Positions 1 through 6,652 of a DNA stretch of 33,447 nucleotides are shown piece after piece. The DNA is taken from IMG/VR virus record IMGVR_UViG_3300042868_004815, positions 1-33,447 of that record; one strand, given 5' to 3'. Within the stretch, counting starts at the first letter, position 1, and each line of letters starts with the position of its first letter. The notes under the pieces are model-generated. The model saw only the letters and a list, made by a program, of their open reading frames with translations. It had not been told where the DNA came from and did not search any database. The stretch is from a virus. A program made the translations under genes and the position numbers.

Positions 1-1238
1 GACAACAACGCATTGATCCGCATCTGGTGATCTATCCATTGCTCCATGACGGGGCGCGGATAGTAACTGGGGTCGCTGGAACCGTCGCGTACTGGGACCA
101 GTGGAATCGTGTTCCACATAAGGGGTGAGGGTCCGAACACGACTTCATCGCCAACGACCACCATCTGCAAGCCTTCGGGCAGCACATCGGGGTGCGGCTG
201 GAGATAGACCGTGAACCGTTCCGTCACATCCTCATCCCGCAACCGCTGGCCTTCGCCAATCGTGGTCTGCGAGAGGACCCATGCGCCAATCCCTTCACTG
301 CCGCTGTATGTCGGGCCGTTGCTGGTAGACAGCATCGTATTAGCGGCGTCCAATCCCGTCACGCCATACCGATACGCCGCCTCACTCCGAGAAATCACCT
401 CACGAATGATGACCCAGTGCGGGCGTTGGGTCGCGGTCGCGTTCGGCGAGACACGAACCTGCTCCACCCGAAGCGTTTGACAGCCAATATCGCCCATGGG
501 CTTCTTCTGCCCAGCAAGATCGCCCATGCGCTCGTCCCACGGTCCACGATTCGGGTCCCAGTACTCGTGCCAGAAGGAAATGCCGTCCGTTTGCGCCCAG
601 AAACTGGCTTCCCTCGCCATACGCTGCATCTCTTGCTGCTCATACTGGTACTCCAGCGCCATCTGTTGGGCTTGCGCCTTCCGACGATCTTCGGGGTCTT
701 GCGTGACGGGCGTGACGGAGAAGCCGGGCTTCTGATCCATCAGAATCTGCAACCGCTGATCCAACGCTTTATCGACCATGTTGTACACCACACGAGCCGC
801 ATCACGCGGACGGGCAGGTTCCCGCCACGGACCCATGCCGTTGGCCGAAATCCACTGCTGCCCTGCACGGAACAGGCGGTTGCGTTCGACGAGGTGGAGA
901 TGCATCTGCACCGCATCACGCCGACCCTCCCACAAGCCACGGCACCACGACGACCACGCAGACGGGTCGATGTCGTCGTGCCCATCCGCGCCGGGGAAGT
1001 CGTACCCGTACAACGCCCGCTGCAAGCTGGCATCGTTTTCGGCGGCAGTGCTGGTGTTGTTCGACGGCGGGTTGGGCGCAACCTTCTCGTTCGGGCCAAG
1101 CGGATTGTTCGACAACCCTTCCATCGCCCGAAGCATCTCCGTTTCGAAGATCGGGCCGTCGAGGGAGGGGACGGTCGCGGTGCCGTCAGCCAACAACCCC
1201 ATCGGGTCGTTGTCGTCAAAGAACATCGGTCCCGTCAT
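1..1238 (-). CDS. Portal protein, C-terminally truncated by the window edge
   Basis: This frame is open from an ATG at 1238 to the left edge, about 412 residues with no stop. I translated it by hand. The portal is the dodecameric ring at the head vertex through which DNA is packaged and ejected. The N-terminal 60 residues look disordered. They are followed by a helical region with RNRLFRAGQQW near residue 120, ARVVYNMVDKALDQRL near 150, and a Q-rich helix around QAQQMALEYQYEQQEMQ, an arrangement typical of podovirus/P22-like portals of environmental phages. The start overlaps the stop of the upstream small membrane gene by 4 nt. The gene lies downstream of the terminases, as expected for a head module. 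The missing part should be roughly 200-300 residues. The family call is by recognition, not by search. Confidence 0.85.
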   Translation of the reverse strand, partial: MTGPMFFDDNDPMGLLADGTATVPSLDGPIFETEMLRAMEGLSNNPLGPNEKVAPNPPSNNTSTAAENDASLQRALYGYDFPGADGHDDIDPSAWSSWCRGLWEGRRDAVQMHLHLVERNRLFRAGQQWISANGMGPWREPARPRDAARVVYNMVDKALDQRLQILMDQKPGFSVTPVTQDPEDRRKAQAQQMALEYQYEQQEMQRMAREASFWAQTDGISFWHEYWDPNRGPWDERMGDLAGQKKPMGDIGCQTLRVEQVRVSPNATATQRPHWVIIREVISRSEAAYRYGVTGLDAANTMLSTSNGPTYSGSEGIGAWVLSQTTIGEGQRLRDEDVTERFTVYLQPHPDVLPEGLQMVVVGDEVVFGPSPLMWNTIPLVPVRDGSSDPSYYPRPVMEQWIDHQMRINALL

Positions 1239-1519
1239 GCGTCAATCCTCCCCACGCCAAAGGCACTTCTGACCGCGTTCCAGTCCCGCAACGTGGCGTA
1301 CTTTTCACGGATAGACTTCATCACATCTTCTTGCGCCCAGCTATCGGTGTACTGCAACACGACGGCGACCAAATCTTCAGGTACATGGACCGTATAGGGA
1401 TCTTCTTCCACCGGACTTGTATCCCGATACGGGGCAAAGAGCTTGACCGTTGCACAGCACTGATAAATGCCGTAGACCAGCACCAGCGGCCACAGGATAC
1501 GAAGCAGAAATTCGGTCAC
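1235..1519 (-). CDS. Small membrane protein upstream of portal
   Basis: About 94 residues from a GTG at 1519 that overlaps the preceding stop as GTGA; its own stop overlaps the portal ATG. A longer form from another GTG at 1573 is possible but would overlap the previous gene by 58 nt. Residues 4-24 (LLRILWPLVLVYGIYQCCATV) form one hydrophobic segment, followed by a soluble acidic/helical tail. No family was recognised. The tight coupling suggests co-translation with the portal in the late operon. A role as a membrane-associated assembly or lysis accessory is only a guess. Confidence 0.6.
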   Translation of the reverse strand: MTEFLLRILWPLVLVYGIYQCCATVKLFAPYRDTSPVEEDPYTVHVPEDLVAVVLQYTDSWAQEDVMKSIREKYATLRDWNAVRSAFGVGRIDA

Positions 1520-1842
1520 GATCCGACGTAGCGGACGGTCAGGACGGGCGAGCCAGAAGTGTAGGCCGAACACCGTGCCCGAATCGCCGCATACCCGCCA
1601 GAGGATACTGTAAAGGCACCCGCTGCTGTGGCGGTTGAGGCCGCTGTCCCGCTGTTGCTGGGGAGGCAGTTAAGGGCAACGTAGTTGGTGCCATCCACGG
1701 TGGCCTCAAACGTGATCGTCGCGGAGAAGGTGCCCGTCACTTGGATGCCGACCGATCCTACACTGGGCAAACCCGAGATGGTGGCAGCGTCTTGTGCAGC
1801 GGCAACGGTCGTCGTGCTTTTAAGCAAGTTTCCAACAGACAT
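1516..1842 (-). CDS. Beta-rich small virion protein
   Basis: 108 residues, ATG start preceded by a clear GGAGAG ribosome binding site. The sequence is rich in Ser/Thr/Ala/Gly/Val with alternating beta pattern (VTGTFSATITFEATVDGTNY, then SGGYAAIRARCSAYTSG). This resembles the small beta-sandwich decoration or fibre-associated proteins common in phage head/tail modules. It has almost no charged residues and no signal peptide. It lies two genes upstream of the portal. I infer a structural role from composition and context; the exact position in the virion is unknown. Confidence 0.65.
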   Translation of the reverse strand: MSVGNLLKSTTTVAAAQDAATISGLPSVGSVGIQVTGTFSATITFEATVDGTNYVALNCLPSNSGTAASTATAAGAFTVSSGGYAAIRARCSAYTSGSPVLTVRYVGS

Positions 1843-1853
1843 ATGCTCTCCGG

Positions 1854-2726
1854 TTACCGAATAATGCTTTTCAGCGGGTGATTTTTGTAGATCGGGTTCC
1901 CTTTCAACAAATCAAGAACAATTGCGCCAGCGCCGGGAGTGTTGCCTTCATACCGTCCAATCTTGTTGCGAAAGTCTGTGGTATCGTTTGCCGTTTCAGA
2001 CAAGAACCCAGCCGCGTTTGTATATGCCTGAGCAAGCGCCTCGTTTGGGTCAGTCTCTAAAAATTCTCCGCCAAACATAGACCTCATCCCACCTAATGCG
2101 TAGTACCGATCTAGCGCTTCAATTGCTGTTTTTTCTGGTTGACTTATTGTGCGGTCTACGTCCTTGCTCCCAAACATACCAAAGTACTTAGGTTTGTTTT
2201 TTTCTGTTACTACGTTTTTGTTTAAGTCAAATTCTTTATCATCTACAACTCGACCTTTTTGCCGCTGCCAAATATTTATTTTGTCAAGTGGCTGTTTCCC
2301 CACATAAGAGAAGTTTTCGTCAGCCGCCAAATTCTTTGTTATGTTCGGGCGATTTACTGCAAAATATGACGGGAACTTATCTTCCTTGTTTGTTAAGGAA
2401 TGTGCGCCTTCATGTGTTAGTACGCTTTTAGCTGTAAAACTGCCAGCAGGCGTTTGCTGTGGGTCTTCGGCATCAGGAGCCCTTCTTGTATTTACAAAGA
2501 TACGGTCTTTAGATGGAGTGTAGTAAGCATTTGCACCGCGGCCTTCGTAGTCTTCGTCAACTGGCGAAGTAACTCCTAGTGTATCCCTAAAGTATGGGCT
2601 TTCCGCTACGCGCCTATAAGCCATAAGGTTGTCATACATACTAGGCGGTTTGGGCGGCACACTTTTTTGCTTAACCGCAAGTTTCCGTGAAGGAGCTTTA
2701 GCGGGGGGCTGCGGTGTTTTTGCCAT
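1854..2726 (-). CDS. Zincin-like HExxH metalloprotease-type protein, AT-rich
   Basis: 290 residues. A Lys/Pro-rich, probably disordered N-terminus (1-30) precedes a folded part with an HEGAH motif at residues 105-109, in the context SVLTHEGAHSLTN, which fits a zinc-binding HExxH helix. A later DPNEALAQAY segment could supply a third glutamate ligand (Glu229). The gene is visibly richer in A/T than its neighbours (runs of T/A around 2190-2260), suggesting later acquisition. An AGGGGG sequence lies 8 nt before the ATG. It is inserted between packaging and portal genes. It could be a virion-borne protease or an effector domain delivered with DNA. Catalytic activity is inferred from one motif only. 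Confidence 0.6.
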   Translation of the reverse strand: MAKTPQPPAKAPSRKLAVKQKSVPPKPPSMYDNLMAYRRVAESPYFRDTLGVTSPVDEDYEGRGANAYYTPSKDRIFVNTRRAPDAEDPQQTPAGSFTAKSVLTHEGAHSLTNKEDKFPSYFAVNRPNITKNLAADENFSYVGKQPLDKINIWQRQKGRVVDDKEFDLNKNVVTEKNKPKYFGMFGSKDVDRTISQPEKTAIEALDRYYALGGMRSMFGGEFLETDPNEALAQAYTNAAGFLSETANDTTDFRNKIGRYEGNTPGAGAIVLDLLKGNPIYKNHPLKSIIR

Positions 2727-2740
2727 ACGGATGCCCCCTG

Positions 2741-3010
2741 TTAGTTACAGTCCCACGCACGAAGTGACTTGTTAATCCGCGAATCTGGGTCACGGGCCGT
2801 TGCTGCACTGGTCAGCTTGGCTTTCATCCCCTTCATCCGCTTACAAAACGCGATCCGTCGTTTGGCAGACGTTGGGCTTTTGGCCGCTTCCGCTGCTTTG
2901 ACAGGCGGTTTGATATCTTTGCCAGCCGCCCGCAGCGAAGCGCGACCGGCGGCGTTAAGTCCCCCGTCTGGGTTTTGCCCTTCCTTCCGCTGCCACGCCG
3001 GGGAGGCCAT
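2741..3010 (-). CDS. Small basic phage protein (LNAAGR motif family)
   Basis: 89 residues, strongly basic. The N-terminus MASPAWQRKEGQNPDGGLNA followed by AGRASLRAAG matches a family of short hypothetical proteins I have often seen beside terminase/portal genes (I believe the DUF6321 type, unverified). The C-terminal half is Lys/Arg/Ala-rich with RRIAFCKRMKGMKAKLT, which could bind nucleic acid. No enzymatic motif is seen. The ribosome binding site is weak and a 4-nt gap separates it from the upstream holin-like gene. A role in head assembly or packaging is inferred from position only. Confidence 0.7.
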   Translation of the reverse strand: MASPAWQRKEGQNPDGGLNAAGRASLRAAGKDIKPPVKAAEAAKSPTSAKRRIAFCKRMKGMKAKLTSAATARDPDSRINKSLRAWDCN

Positions 3011-3014
3011 GTGA

Positions 3015-3320
3015 CTACTTGGCCTTCTTCAACTGCTTGTGCTGCTTGATGGCAATGGCGAGGAAGCCTGCGACCATCGCCTTCACGACTTCGCCGTCCC
3101 ATGCCGCCAGATCAGCGGGGACATCTACGCCCAACGTGGTCGTCAGGACCGTGCCAAGCGAAGCGATGGCAATGGCAAGACCCTGCTTGGCATAGGTCGG
3201 AGCCTTATCGACCAACGCTACACTCCGTTTGACAGCATCAACCGCGAACGGGGTGGCAAACCCGACCACAATCGGGGACACCATCTTGATCGCCAACGTG
3301 ATGGCTGGATTCTCAAGCAT
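3015..3320 (-). CDS. Holin-like small membrane protein
   Basis: 101 residues with three hydrophobic stretches, approximately 7-27, 44-65 and 78-93, and a short basic tail (KQHKQLKKAK). This is the layout of a class I holin, which makes holes in the inner membrane to release the endolysin. The ATG overlaps the previous stop as TGATG and follows a GGAGG sequence by 7 nt. Some podoviruses keep a holin beside the large terminase, which fits. A second candidate holin sits next to the endolysin at 18332-18601, so the assignment between the two is open. Confidence 0.55.
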   Translation of the reverse strand: MLENPAITLAIKMVSPIVVGFATPFAVDAVKRSVALVDKAPTYAKQGLAIAIASLGTVLTTTLGVDVPADLAAWDGEVVKAMVAGFLAIAIKQHKQLKKAK

Positions 3321-3688
3321 CAGTCTTCCTCCTCCATGTCGGATTCGTCTTCGTCTTCCATCTCGTCATCGTCTTCTTCCTTCATGCCCATCTTTTCTTC
3401 GATGGCGTCTAGCCGTTCCATCAGCGCATCGAGTTTGGCCGACAGTCCTTCGGGGCTGGTTTCTGTGACCATCTCCTCGTCGTCGCCACCTTCCTCGTCC
3501 ATCGGATAGCCCTTCTCATCCCGCTTGGCAAACGCGCCCTTCTCGCCCTTCTTGCCCATCGGTTTGCCAAGGCCAATCACCACGGTCATGCCGGGGGGAC
3601 GGAGCGGCTCGCTAGTGGTCAGCCCTTTCCGCTTCAGCATGGGCTTGCGGCCTAGCTTCTTGCTTAACTTTGCCAGTACGGCGTCCAT
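3320..3688 (-). CDS. Acidic coiled-coil protein after large terminase
   Basis: About 122 residues from ATG 3688, chosen because AGAGG lies 6 nt upstream; an ATG 15 nt earlier (3703) has no ribosome binding site. The N-terminus is basic (LSKKLGRKPMLKRKG). The middle holds a heptad-like helix (LSAKLDALMERLDAIEEKMG), and the last 25 residues are almost all Asp/Glu. The charge split suggests an assembly or scaffold-type helper or DNA-mimic-like tail. No family was recognised. It sits directly downstream of the large terminase gene and is coupled to the holin-like gene. Confidence 0.6.
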   Translation of the reverse strand: MDAVLAKLSKKLGRKPMLKRKGLTTSEPLRPPGMTVVIGLGKPMGKKGEKGAFAKRDEKGYPMDEEGGDDEEMVTETSPEGLSAKLDALMERLDAIEEKMGMKEEDDDEMEDEDESDMEEED

Positions 3689-3709
3689 TCCGGTCCTCTC
3701 CATGTGCGA

Positions 3710-5041
3710 TTACCAGCCCGATCCGGGCAGTTGCGATTGGAAGTCTCCAGCAGGCTGAAACAGCCGTGTTTCTCCAGCTTCGGGAGAAACATAGGGGTCG
3801 TCCACAATTTTCCGCAATCCCACTGGCGCTTCAGGCACCGCTCCCTGCACCCGATCCCACCCGTGCAGTGCCAATGCCACGGCCATCACGCCGTCATCGT
3901 GGAACCCAGACGGCGCTTCATAGCGAACGCCGGTGGCCGTGTAGGTAAACTCAAACGCCTCCATCTCGGAGGTCAGCCATCGGGCGTCTTCGGAATCTGG
4001 CAAGGTGAGTTCCTTGCCTTGAAACGCGGCAACCATGCGTTGCATGAGGCGGAGCTTGGAACTCTGCGTAAAGACGTGCGGGGTGACGTTGACCCCCATG
4101 ACTTGCAGGTCGGCCACAATCGCATCACCAACCCCCGTTGCATCAGCCACAACGGGCGTGTCCCCTACCCTACCCCTTATCCGTGCCTTTGTCGTGGCCC
4201 ACGGAGCCTGCCAGCGGTCCAGAAAGGCCACTCTGCGGTAGGCGTCAAACCCCACCAGCACGGTAAAGTCCATGCTTCGGGCCAAATCGACGCCATAGAC
4301 CACCACGGGCTGGTCGGATAGCGGCCCAAGGCTGGCACGGATGGCTTCCAAGCCAAAGGGGTTTGCGCCATCGTCGGTCGGGATGCCTTCAAATTCTTGG
4401 GCAAACACTTCGGGCGGCAGCTCTCGACGGGCGGCTTCCACCTCTTCGGCGGGGATGTACGGGTTTTCTAGCGTTGAGGCACGGAAGCTGGCCCAATCGG
4501 GGTCGTCCCCAAGTCCACGGTTAAACAGCACCACAAACCCGTGTCTGCGGCCCTTTGGGGTACCTAAGATCAGTGCCCGACCCTTGAGATCGACCAGTGT
4601 CGGGCGGATCGCGGACTGCCACACTTCCAGCAAATCCCGTGTAATGCCCGCCTCGTCGATCACCACCAGCGCATATTTACGGCCTCGGGCAGGATCGGGG
4701 GTATCCAGCGTCCACACCTCAATAATCCCGCCCGTCACCAGTTCCAGCCGCTTATCCTGCTCGTTCATGCGGGAAGTCACTGGAGCAAGACGGTCTACCA
4801 ACTCCCGCCACGCTTCCAGCGCCAGTTTGTAGGACGGGGCAAACCACCCTACCGGCTGCCCTGCCAGCGCCACATCGCAGGCTTCTCGAATGCCACAGGC
4901 TGACTTCCCCCACCGCCGTCCACACATGACCACCCGGAATCTGGCGTCATGGGTTGCAATCTTTACCTGCCCCGGGTGACGACGGTGCAGACGGATCTCT
5001 ACCGTATCGGCCCCTCTATGCTTCCCTTTCGCGCTTGCCAT
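3710..5041 (-). CDS. terL: Terminase large subunit (ATPase-nuclease)
   Basis: 443 residues, a normal length for this family. TerL pumps DNA into the prohead and cuts the concatemer. The N-terminal ATPase has a Walker A motif CGRRWGKS at 40-47, Walker B ALVVIDE at 124-130 and the coupling motif ILGTPKG near 158. The C-terminal RNase H-like nuclease has acidic residues in GVDLARSMD (Asp252), VADATG (Asp300) and FHDDGVMAVA (Asp382/383). A GGAGAAGG ribosome binding site abuts the ATG. It lies downstream of the small subunit, but about 200 nt apart with a promoter-like sequence between them, so it may be transcribed separately at a higher level. High confidence from all motifs together. Confidence 0.95.
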   Translation of the reverse strand: MASAKGKHRGADTVEIRLHRRHPGQVKIATHDARFRVVMCGRRWGKSACGIREACDVALAGQPVGWFAPSYKLALEAWRELVDRLAPVTSRMNEQDKRLELVTGGIIEVWTLDTPDPARGRKYALVVIDEAGITRDLLEVWQSAIRPTLVDLKGRALILGTPKGRRHGFVVLFNRGLGDDPDWASFRASTLENPYIPAEEVEAARRELPPEVFAQEFEGIPTDDGANPFGLEAIRASLGPLSDQPVVVYGVDLARSMDFTVLVGFDAYRRVAFLDRWQAPWATTKARIRGRVGDTPVVADATGVGDAIVADLQVMGVNVTPHVFTQSSKLRLMQRMVAAFQGKELTLPDSEDARWLTSEMEAFEFTYTATGVRYEAPSGFHDDGVMAVALALHGWDRVQGAVPEAPVGLRKIVDDPYVSPEAGETRLFQPAGDFQSQLPGSGW

Positions 5042-5165
5042 CCTTCTCCCGTACTCGTCGTGTTCGCGCTACGCATCGGATGCTTCGCTTTGGTTCGCTT
5101 CGCTCACGTCGCTCAACGCATCCTCTGCTGCGCTCACTCTCCTCGTACGCCCCCTATGATCCCCC
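5042..5165 (-). other. Repeat-rich leader of the terL transcript
   Basis: Between the inter-terminase promoter and the terL start the minus strand repeats GCGAAGC/GAGCG words many times. It contains a perfect interrupted inverted repeat GCATC-G-GATGC (5073-5083) and a longer pair GGATGC (5078-5083)/GCATCC (5118-5123), which are alternatives to each other. The transcript leader could therefore fold in two ways. No open reading frame with a ribosome binding site is seen. Function unknown; a structured 5' leader or processing site is the simplest reading. Confidence 0.4.
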
Positions 5166-5195
5166 AACCTAAGCGCAGCCCAAAATTTGTGTCAA
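5166..5195 (-). promoter_or_regulatory. Sigma70-like promoter for terL and the head genes
   Basis: Minus strand: a perfect -35 TTGACA (5190-5195), an 18-nt spacer and a -10-like TAGGTT (5166-5171, about half consensus). It lies about 125 nt upstream of the terL ATG in a non-coding gap. Three 11-bp repeats lie immediately upstream, which would suit an activator compensating for the weak -10. No transcript data; moderate confidence. Confidence 0.5.
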
Positions 5196-5218
5196 GTGGC
5201 TCCGCTCGAAAGTTACAG

Positions 5219-5251
5219 AAACTTAATGCAATCTTAATCGAATCTTAATCT
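5219..5251. repeat. Three tandem 11-bp repeats, PhoB-family-like box
   Basis: Plus strand: three consecutive 11-bp units with a constant CTTAAT core (5222, 5233, 5244), the 5-nt remainder between cores being mostly [TC][GC]AAT. The last unit overlaps the terS stop codon. Eight-base words spaced by three bases, repeated three times, are the layout of PhoB/PhoP-family boxes, notably the cyanobacterial PHO box (consensus YTTAAYYW). The array starts 24 nt upstream of the TTGACA at 5190-5195. In relation to that promoter the words read in the opposite direction, which weakens the analogy. Confidence 0.5.
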
Positions 5252-5802
5252 TCGTCATCTTTTTGACGTGGAATTGCCAGCATATGTGGGAATACGCCAC
5301 TTATCATCGTACCCACCAGCGCATCCTTCCCGGCAGCATTCAGCGCATGAATATTCCTCACCGGCGCATCATCTTCGACAATCTTCACCGATAACGTCTG
5401 CGAGCCTTGATGCTCCACCGTCTGCTTTTCCCCATACTCCACCGGGTTGGCCTTGGCTGCCGACCACTTCAACGTCTCGATCAGCACCCGGTCCATCGCT
5501 GTGGTGCTGGTGGTGCTTTCCCGTGCAATTCGAAGGGCTTCCTCCGCAAACGCCTGCCCCAGCATCCGCTTCATCCGCTGATACTGCACAAACTGCCCTT
5601 CATCCTCCGCAATCCACCGCCGTACCCGTCCCGCCGTAATCACCTCCGCTCCCGTTTTCCCCGCCTTCCGCTCTGCCCGCGCCATCTCTGCCACGCTCTC
5701 TGCCAGCGTTTTCCCCTCCGCCATCCCATCGAGCACCCGCTCCACCATTTCTGTATTTTTTGCCACCACGCCTCCCTTATCGTTGATATGCACCAGCACC
5801 AT
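5245..5802 (-). CDS. terS: Terminase small subunit (Sf6/P22-type)
   Basis: 185 residues from ATG 5802. TerS recognises the packaging site and hands DNA to TerL. The N-terminal part is helical with a helix-turn-helix-like region (TLAESVAEMARAERKAG, then VITAGRVRRWIAED, residues 32-70). The C-terminal half has RVLIETLKWSAAKANPVEYG, a signature of Sf6-like small terminases. A strong AAGGGAGG sits inside the first codons, just before GTG codons at 5769 and 5766, so the protein may really start there. The extra N-terminus comes from a duplicated leader segment. It overlaps an 11-bp repeat array at its stop codon. Confidence 0.85.
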   Translation of the reverse strand: MVLVHINDKGGVVAKNTEMVERVLDGMAEGKTLAESVAEMARAERKAGKTGAEVITAGRVRRWIAEDEGQFVQYQRMKRMLGQAFAEEALRIARESTTSTTAMDRVLIETLKWSAAKANPVEYGEKQTVEHQGSQTLSVKIVEDDAPVRNIHALNAAGKDALVGTMISGVFPHMLAIPRQKDDED

Positions 5803-5857
5803 GCTCTGTAATCTATGGCATCATACCACGCAGCCTTATCGTTGACAAGTACCATGC
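5765..5857. repeat. Imperfect direct duplication at the terS start
   Basis: Two related segments, 5765-5804 and 5825-5857, share ACCACGC, then an exact CCTTATCGTTGA (5775-5786 and 5834-5845), then ACCATGC, with a 7-nt length difference. One copy carries the terS ribosome binding site and the ATG; the other lies upstream. It may be a duplicated translation leader, a TerS/packaging-site element or a regulator site. Confidence 0.55.
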
Positions 5858-5904
5858 CACGCTGACCGAGTGATGGTGGTGCTACGTAGAGTAGGCCCGC
5901 GCTC

Positions 5905-5920
5905 GGGGGTACCCCCCCCC
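5905..5920. repeat. 12-bp perfect palindrome with C9 run
   Basis: GGGGGTACCCCC at 5905-5916 is a perfect palindrome, followed by more C residues so that C runs from 5912 to 5920. It is an unusual word even in a GC-rich region. It could be a protein binding site or a slippage-prone tract where length heterogeneity would be expected in reads. Confidence 0.45.
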
Positions 5921-6036
5921 ACGGCACCCACCCGCGCTACCCGCGCCCCGCGCTCGCGTTCTACGCCACCGCGACCGGCGGGCATCCGCGCCGCTCCGCC
6001 CCGCGTCCCATCCGCCCCGAGCCGCGCCACGCCGGG

Positions 6037-6064
6037 CCGTTTGTCTGGCCCCGTTTGTCTGGCC
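6037..6064. repeat. 14-bp tandem repeat
   Basis: CCGTTTGTCTGGCC occurs twice with no spacer, at 6037-6050 and 6051-6064. It is non-coding and the only T-rich island in a C-rich stretch. It may be an iteron-like or regulator site, or a simple duplication. Confidence 0.6.
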
Positions 6065-6255
6065 GCCTTCAATGAGACGTGCGCGGGCGCGAGGACACCG
6101 GACGGCTTGGCGAGAGGATCTCGCGCACCACCCGCCCCGCGTTCCCCGCGTTCCCCGTGCCACCCCGCCACCCCGCGACAACATCGGGGGCGACATCGAC
6201 CACCCGCGAGATCCCGGCACCCGCCCCGGCGTCCCCGTGCTCGAGCCTTGCCGGC

Positions 6256-6343
6256 TTGCTCTTGCCACCCTCGCCGGCTATGGGACATTTCATCCCCCCG
6301 CGTTCATTAGCTTTGTGTAACAGTCGCTGCTTTTGCTCTTGAC
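6256..6343 (+). repeat. Paired TTGCTCTTGMC motifs, left flank of plus module
   Basis: TTGCTCTTGCC (6256-6266) and TTGCTCTTGAC (6333-6343), each followed by ACCCTCGC, lie 77 nt apart just upstream of the plus-strand genes. Two further copies lie just downstream of the module at 9550 and 9584. The second copy contains a perfect TTGACA, so they may be -35 regions of related promoters. Confidence 0.5.
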
Positions 6344-6366
6344 ACCCTCGCACCCGTCCCCATGTT
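6339..6366 (+). promoter_or_regulatory. Candidate promoter of the plus-strand module
   Basis: TTGACA at 6339-6344 is a perfect -35. The best -10 at a 16-nt spacing is CATGTT (6361-6366), only half consensus. The first gene begins 58 nt later. The very C-rich leader between them lacks a ribosome binding site. Plausible but weak. Confidence 0.35.
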
Positions 6367-6424
6367 GGGAGGGTTCCACCCGCACCACCCCCCGCGCCAC
6401 CCACCCACCACCAAGACCCCCGCC

Positions 6425-6652
6425 ATGCTTCTAGACATCGACAGCACCCAGCCCACCGACCGAATCTTGAAGATCACCCGCACCGTCTACGTTCGTGCCG
6501 AGGACGCGGACGACGAACGCCGCGCCTTCAATACCTACTGGTTCGAAGAAGCCCCGGCGATGATGATCGAGGCCGAGAAGGTAGAGGAAGGCACCGTGGA
6601 TTCCTTTGAACTGAACTGCTTCTTCCCGCTTGCCGAGGATCCCGCCGTATGA
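6425..6652 (+). CDS. Small acidic protein, first gene of plus module
   Basis: 75 residues from ATG 6425; an earlier in-frame ATG at 6362 would add a His/Pro-rich translation of the C-rich leader and is not credible. The protein is acidic with a TRTVYVRAEDADDE strand-helix segment and an EEAPAMMIEAEKVEEGTVDSFEL segment, suggesting one small alpha/beta domain. No family was recognised. Its stop overlaps the start of the AAA+ ATPase gene as ATGA, so it is probably co-translated with it and could be an adaptor or substrate. There is no Shine-Dalgarno sequence before its start. Confidence 0.65.
   Translation: MLLDIDSTQPTDRILKITRTVYVRAEDADDERRAFNTYWFEEAPAMMIEAEKVEEGTVDSFELNCFFPLAEDPAV

Larger units (their letters stand above)
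5803..6424. other. C-rich non-coding region between divergent units
   Basis: About 620 nt separate the leftward terS unit from the rightward ATPase module. Open frames here give Ala/Pro/Arg-rich translations with no ribosome binding sites and no recognisable family, so I treat the region as non-coding. It holds a palindrome with a C9 run (5905-5920), a 14-bp contiguous tandem repeat (6037-6064), two TTGCTCTTGMC words and a C-rich leader up to 6424. A packaging site, origin or divergent control region would all fit. Confidence 0.5.

Noticed and set aside
192-1397. 401-residue plus-strand open frame over the portal region
   Set aside because: Arg/Pro/His-rich translation with no family and no ribosome binding site; it is the shadow of the portal gene, whose minus-strand frame has recognisable sequence.
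5836-6404. Several overlapping Ala/Pro/Arg/Gly-rich frames on both strands upstream of the plus module
   Set aside because: All lack ribosome binding sites, share the same DNA in up to four frames and translate C-rich low-complexity sequence; treated as non-coding.
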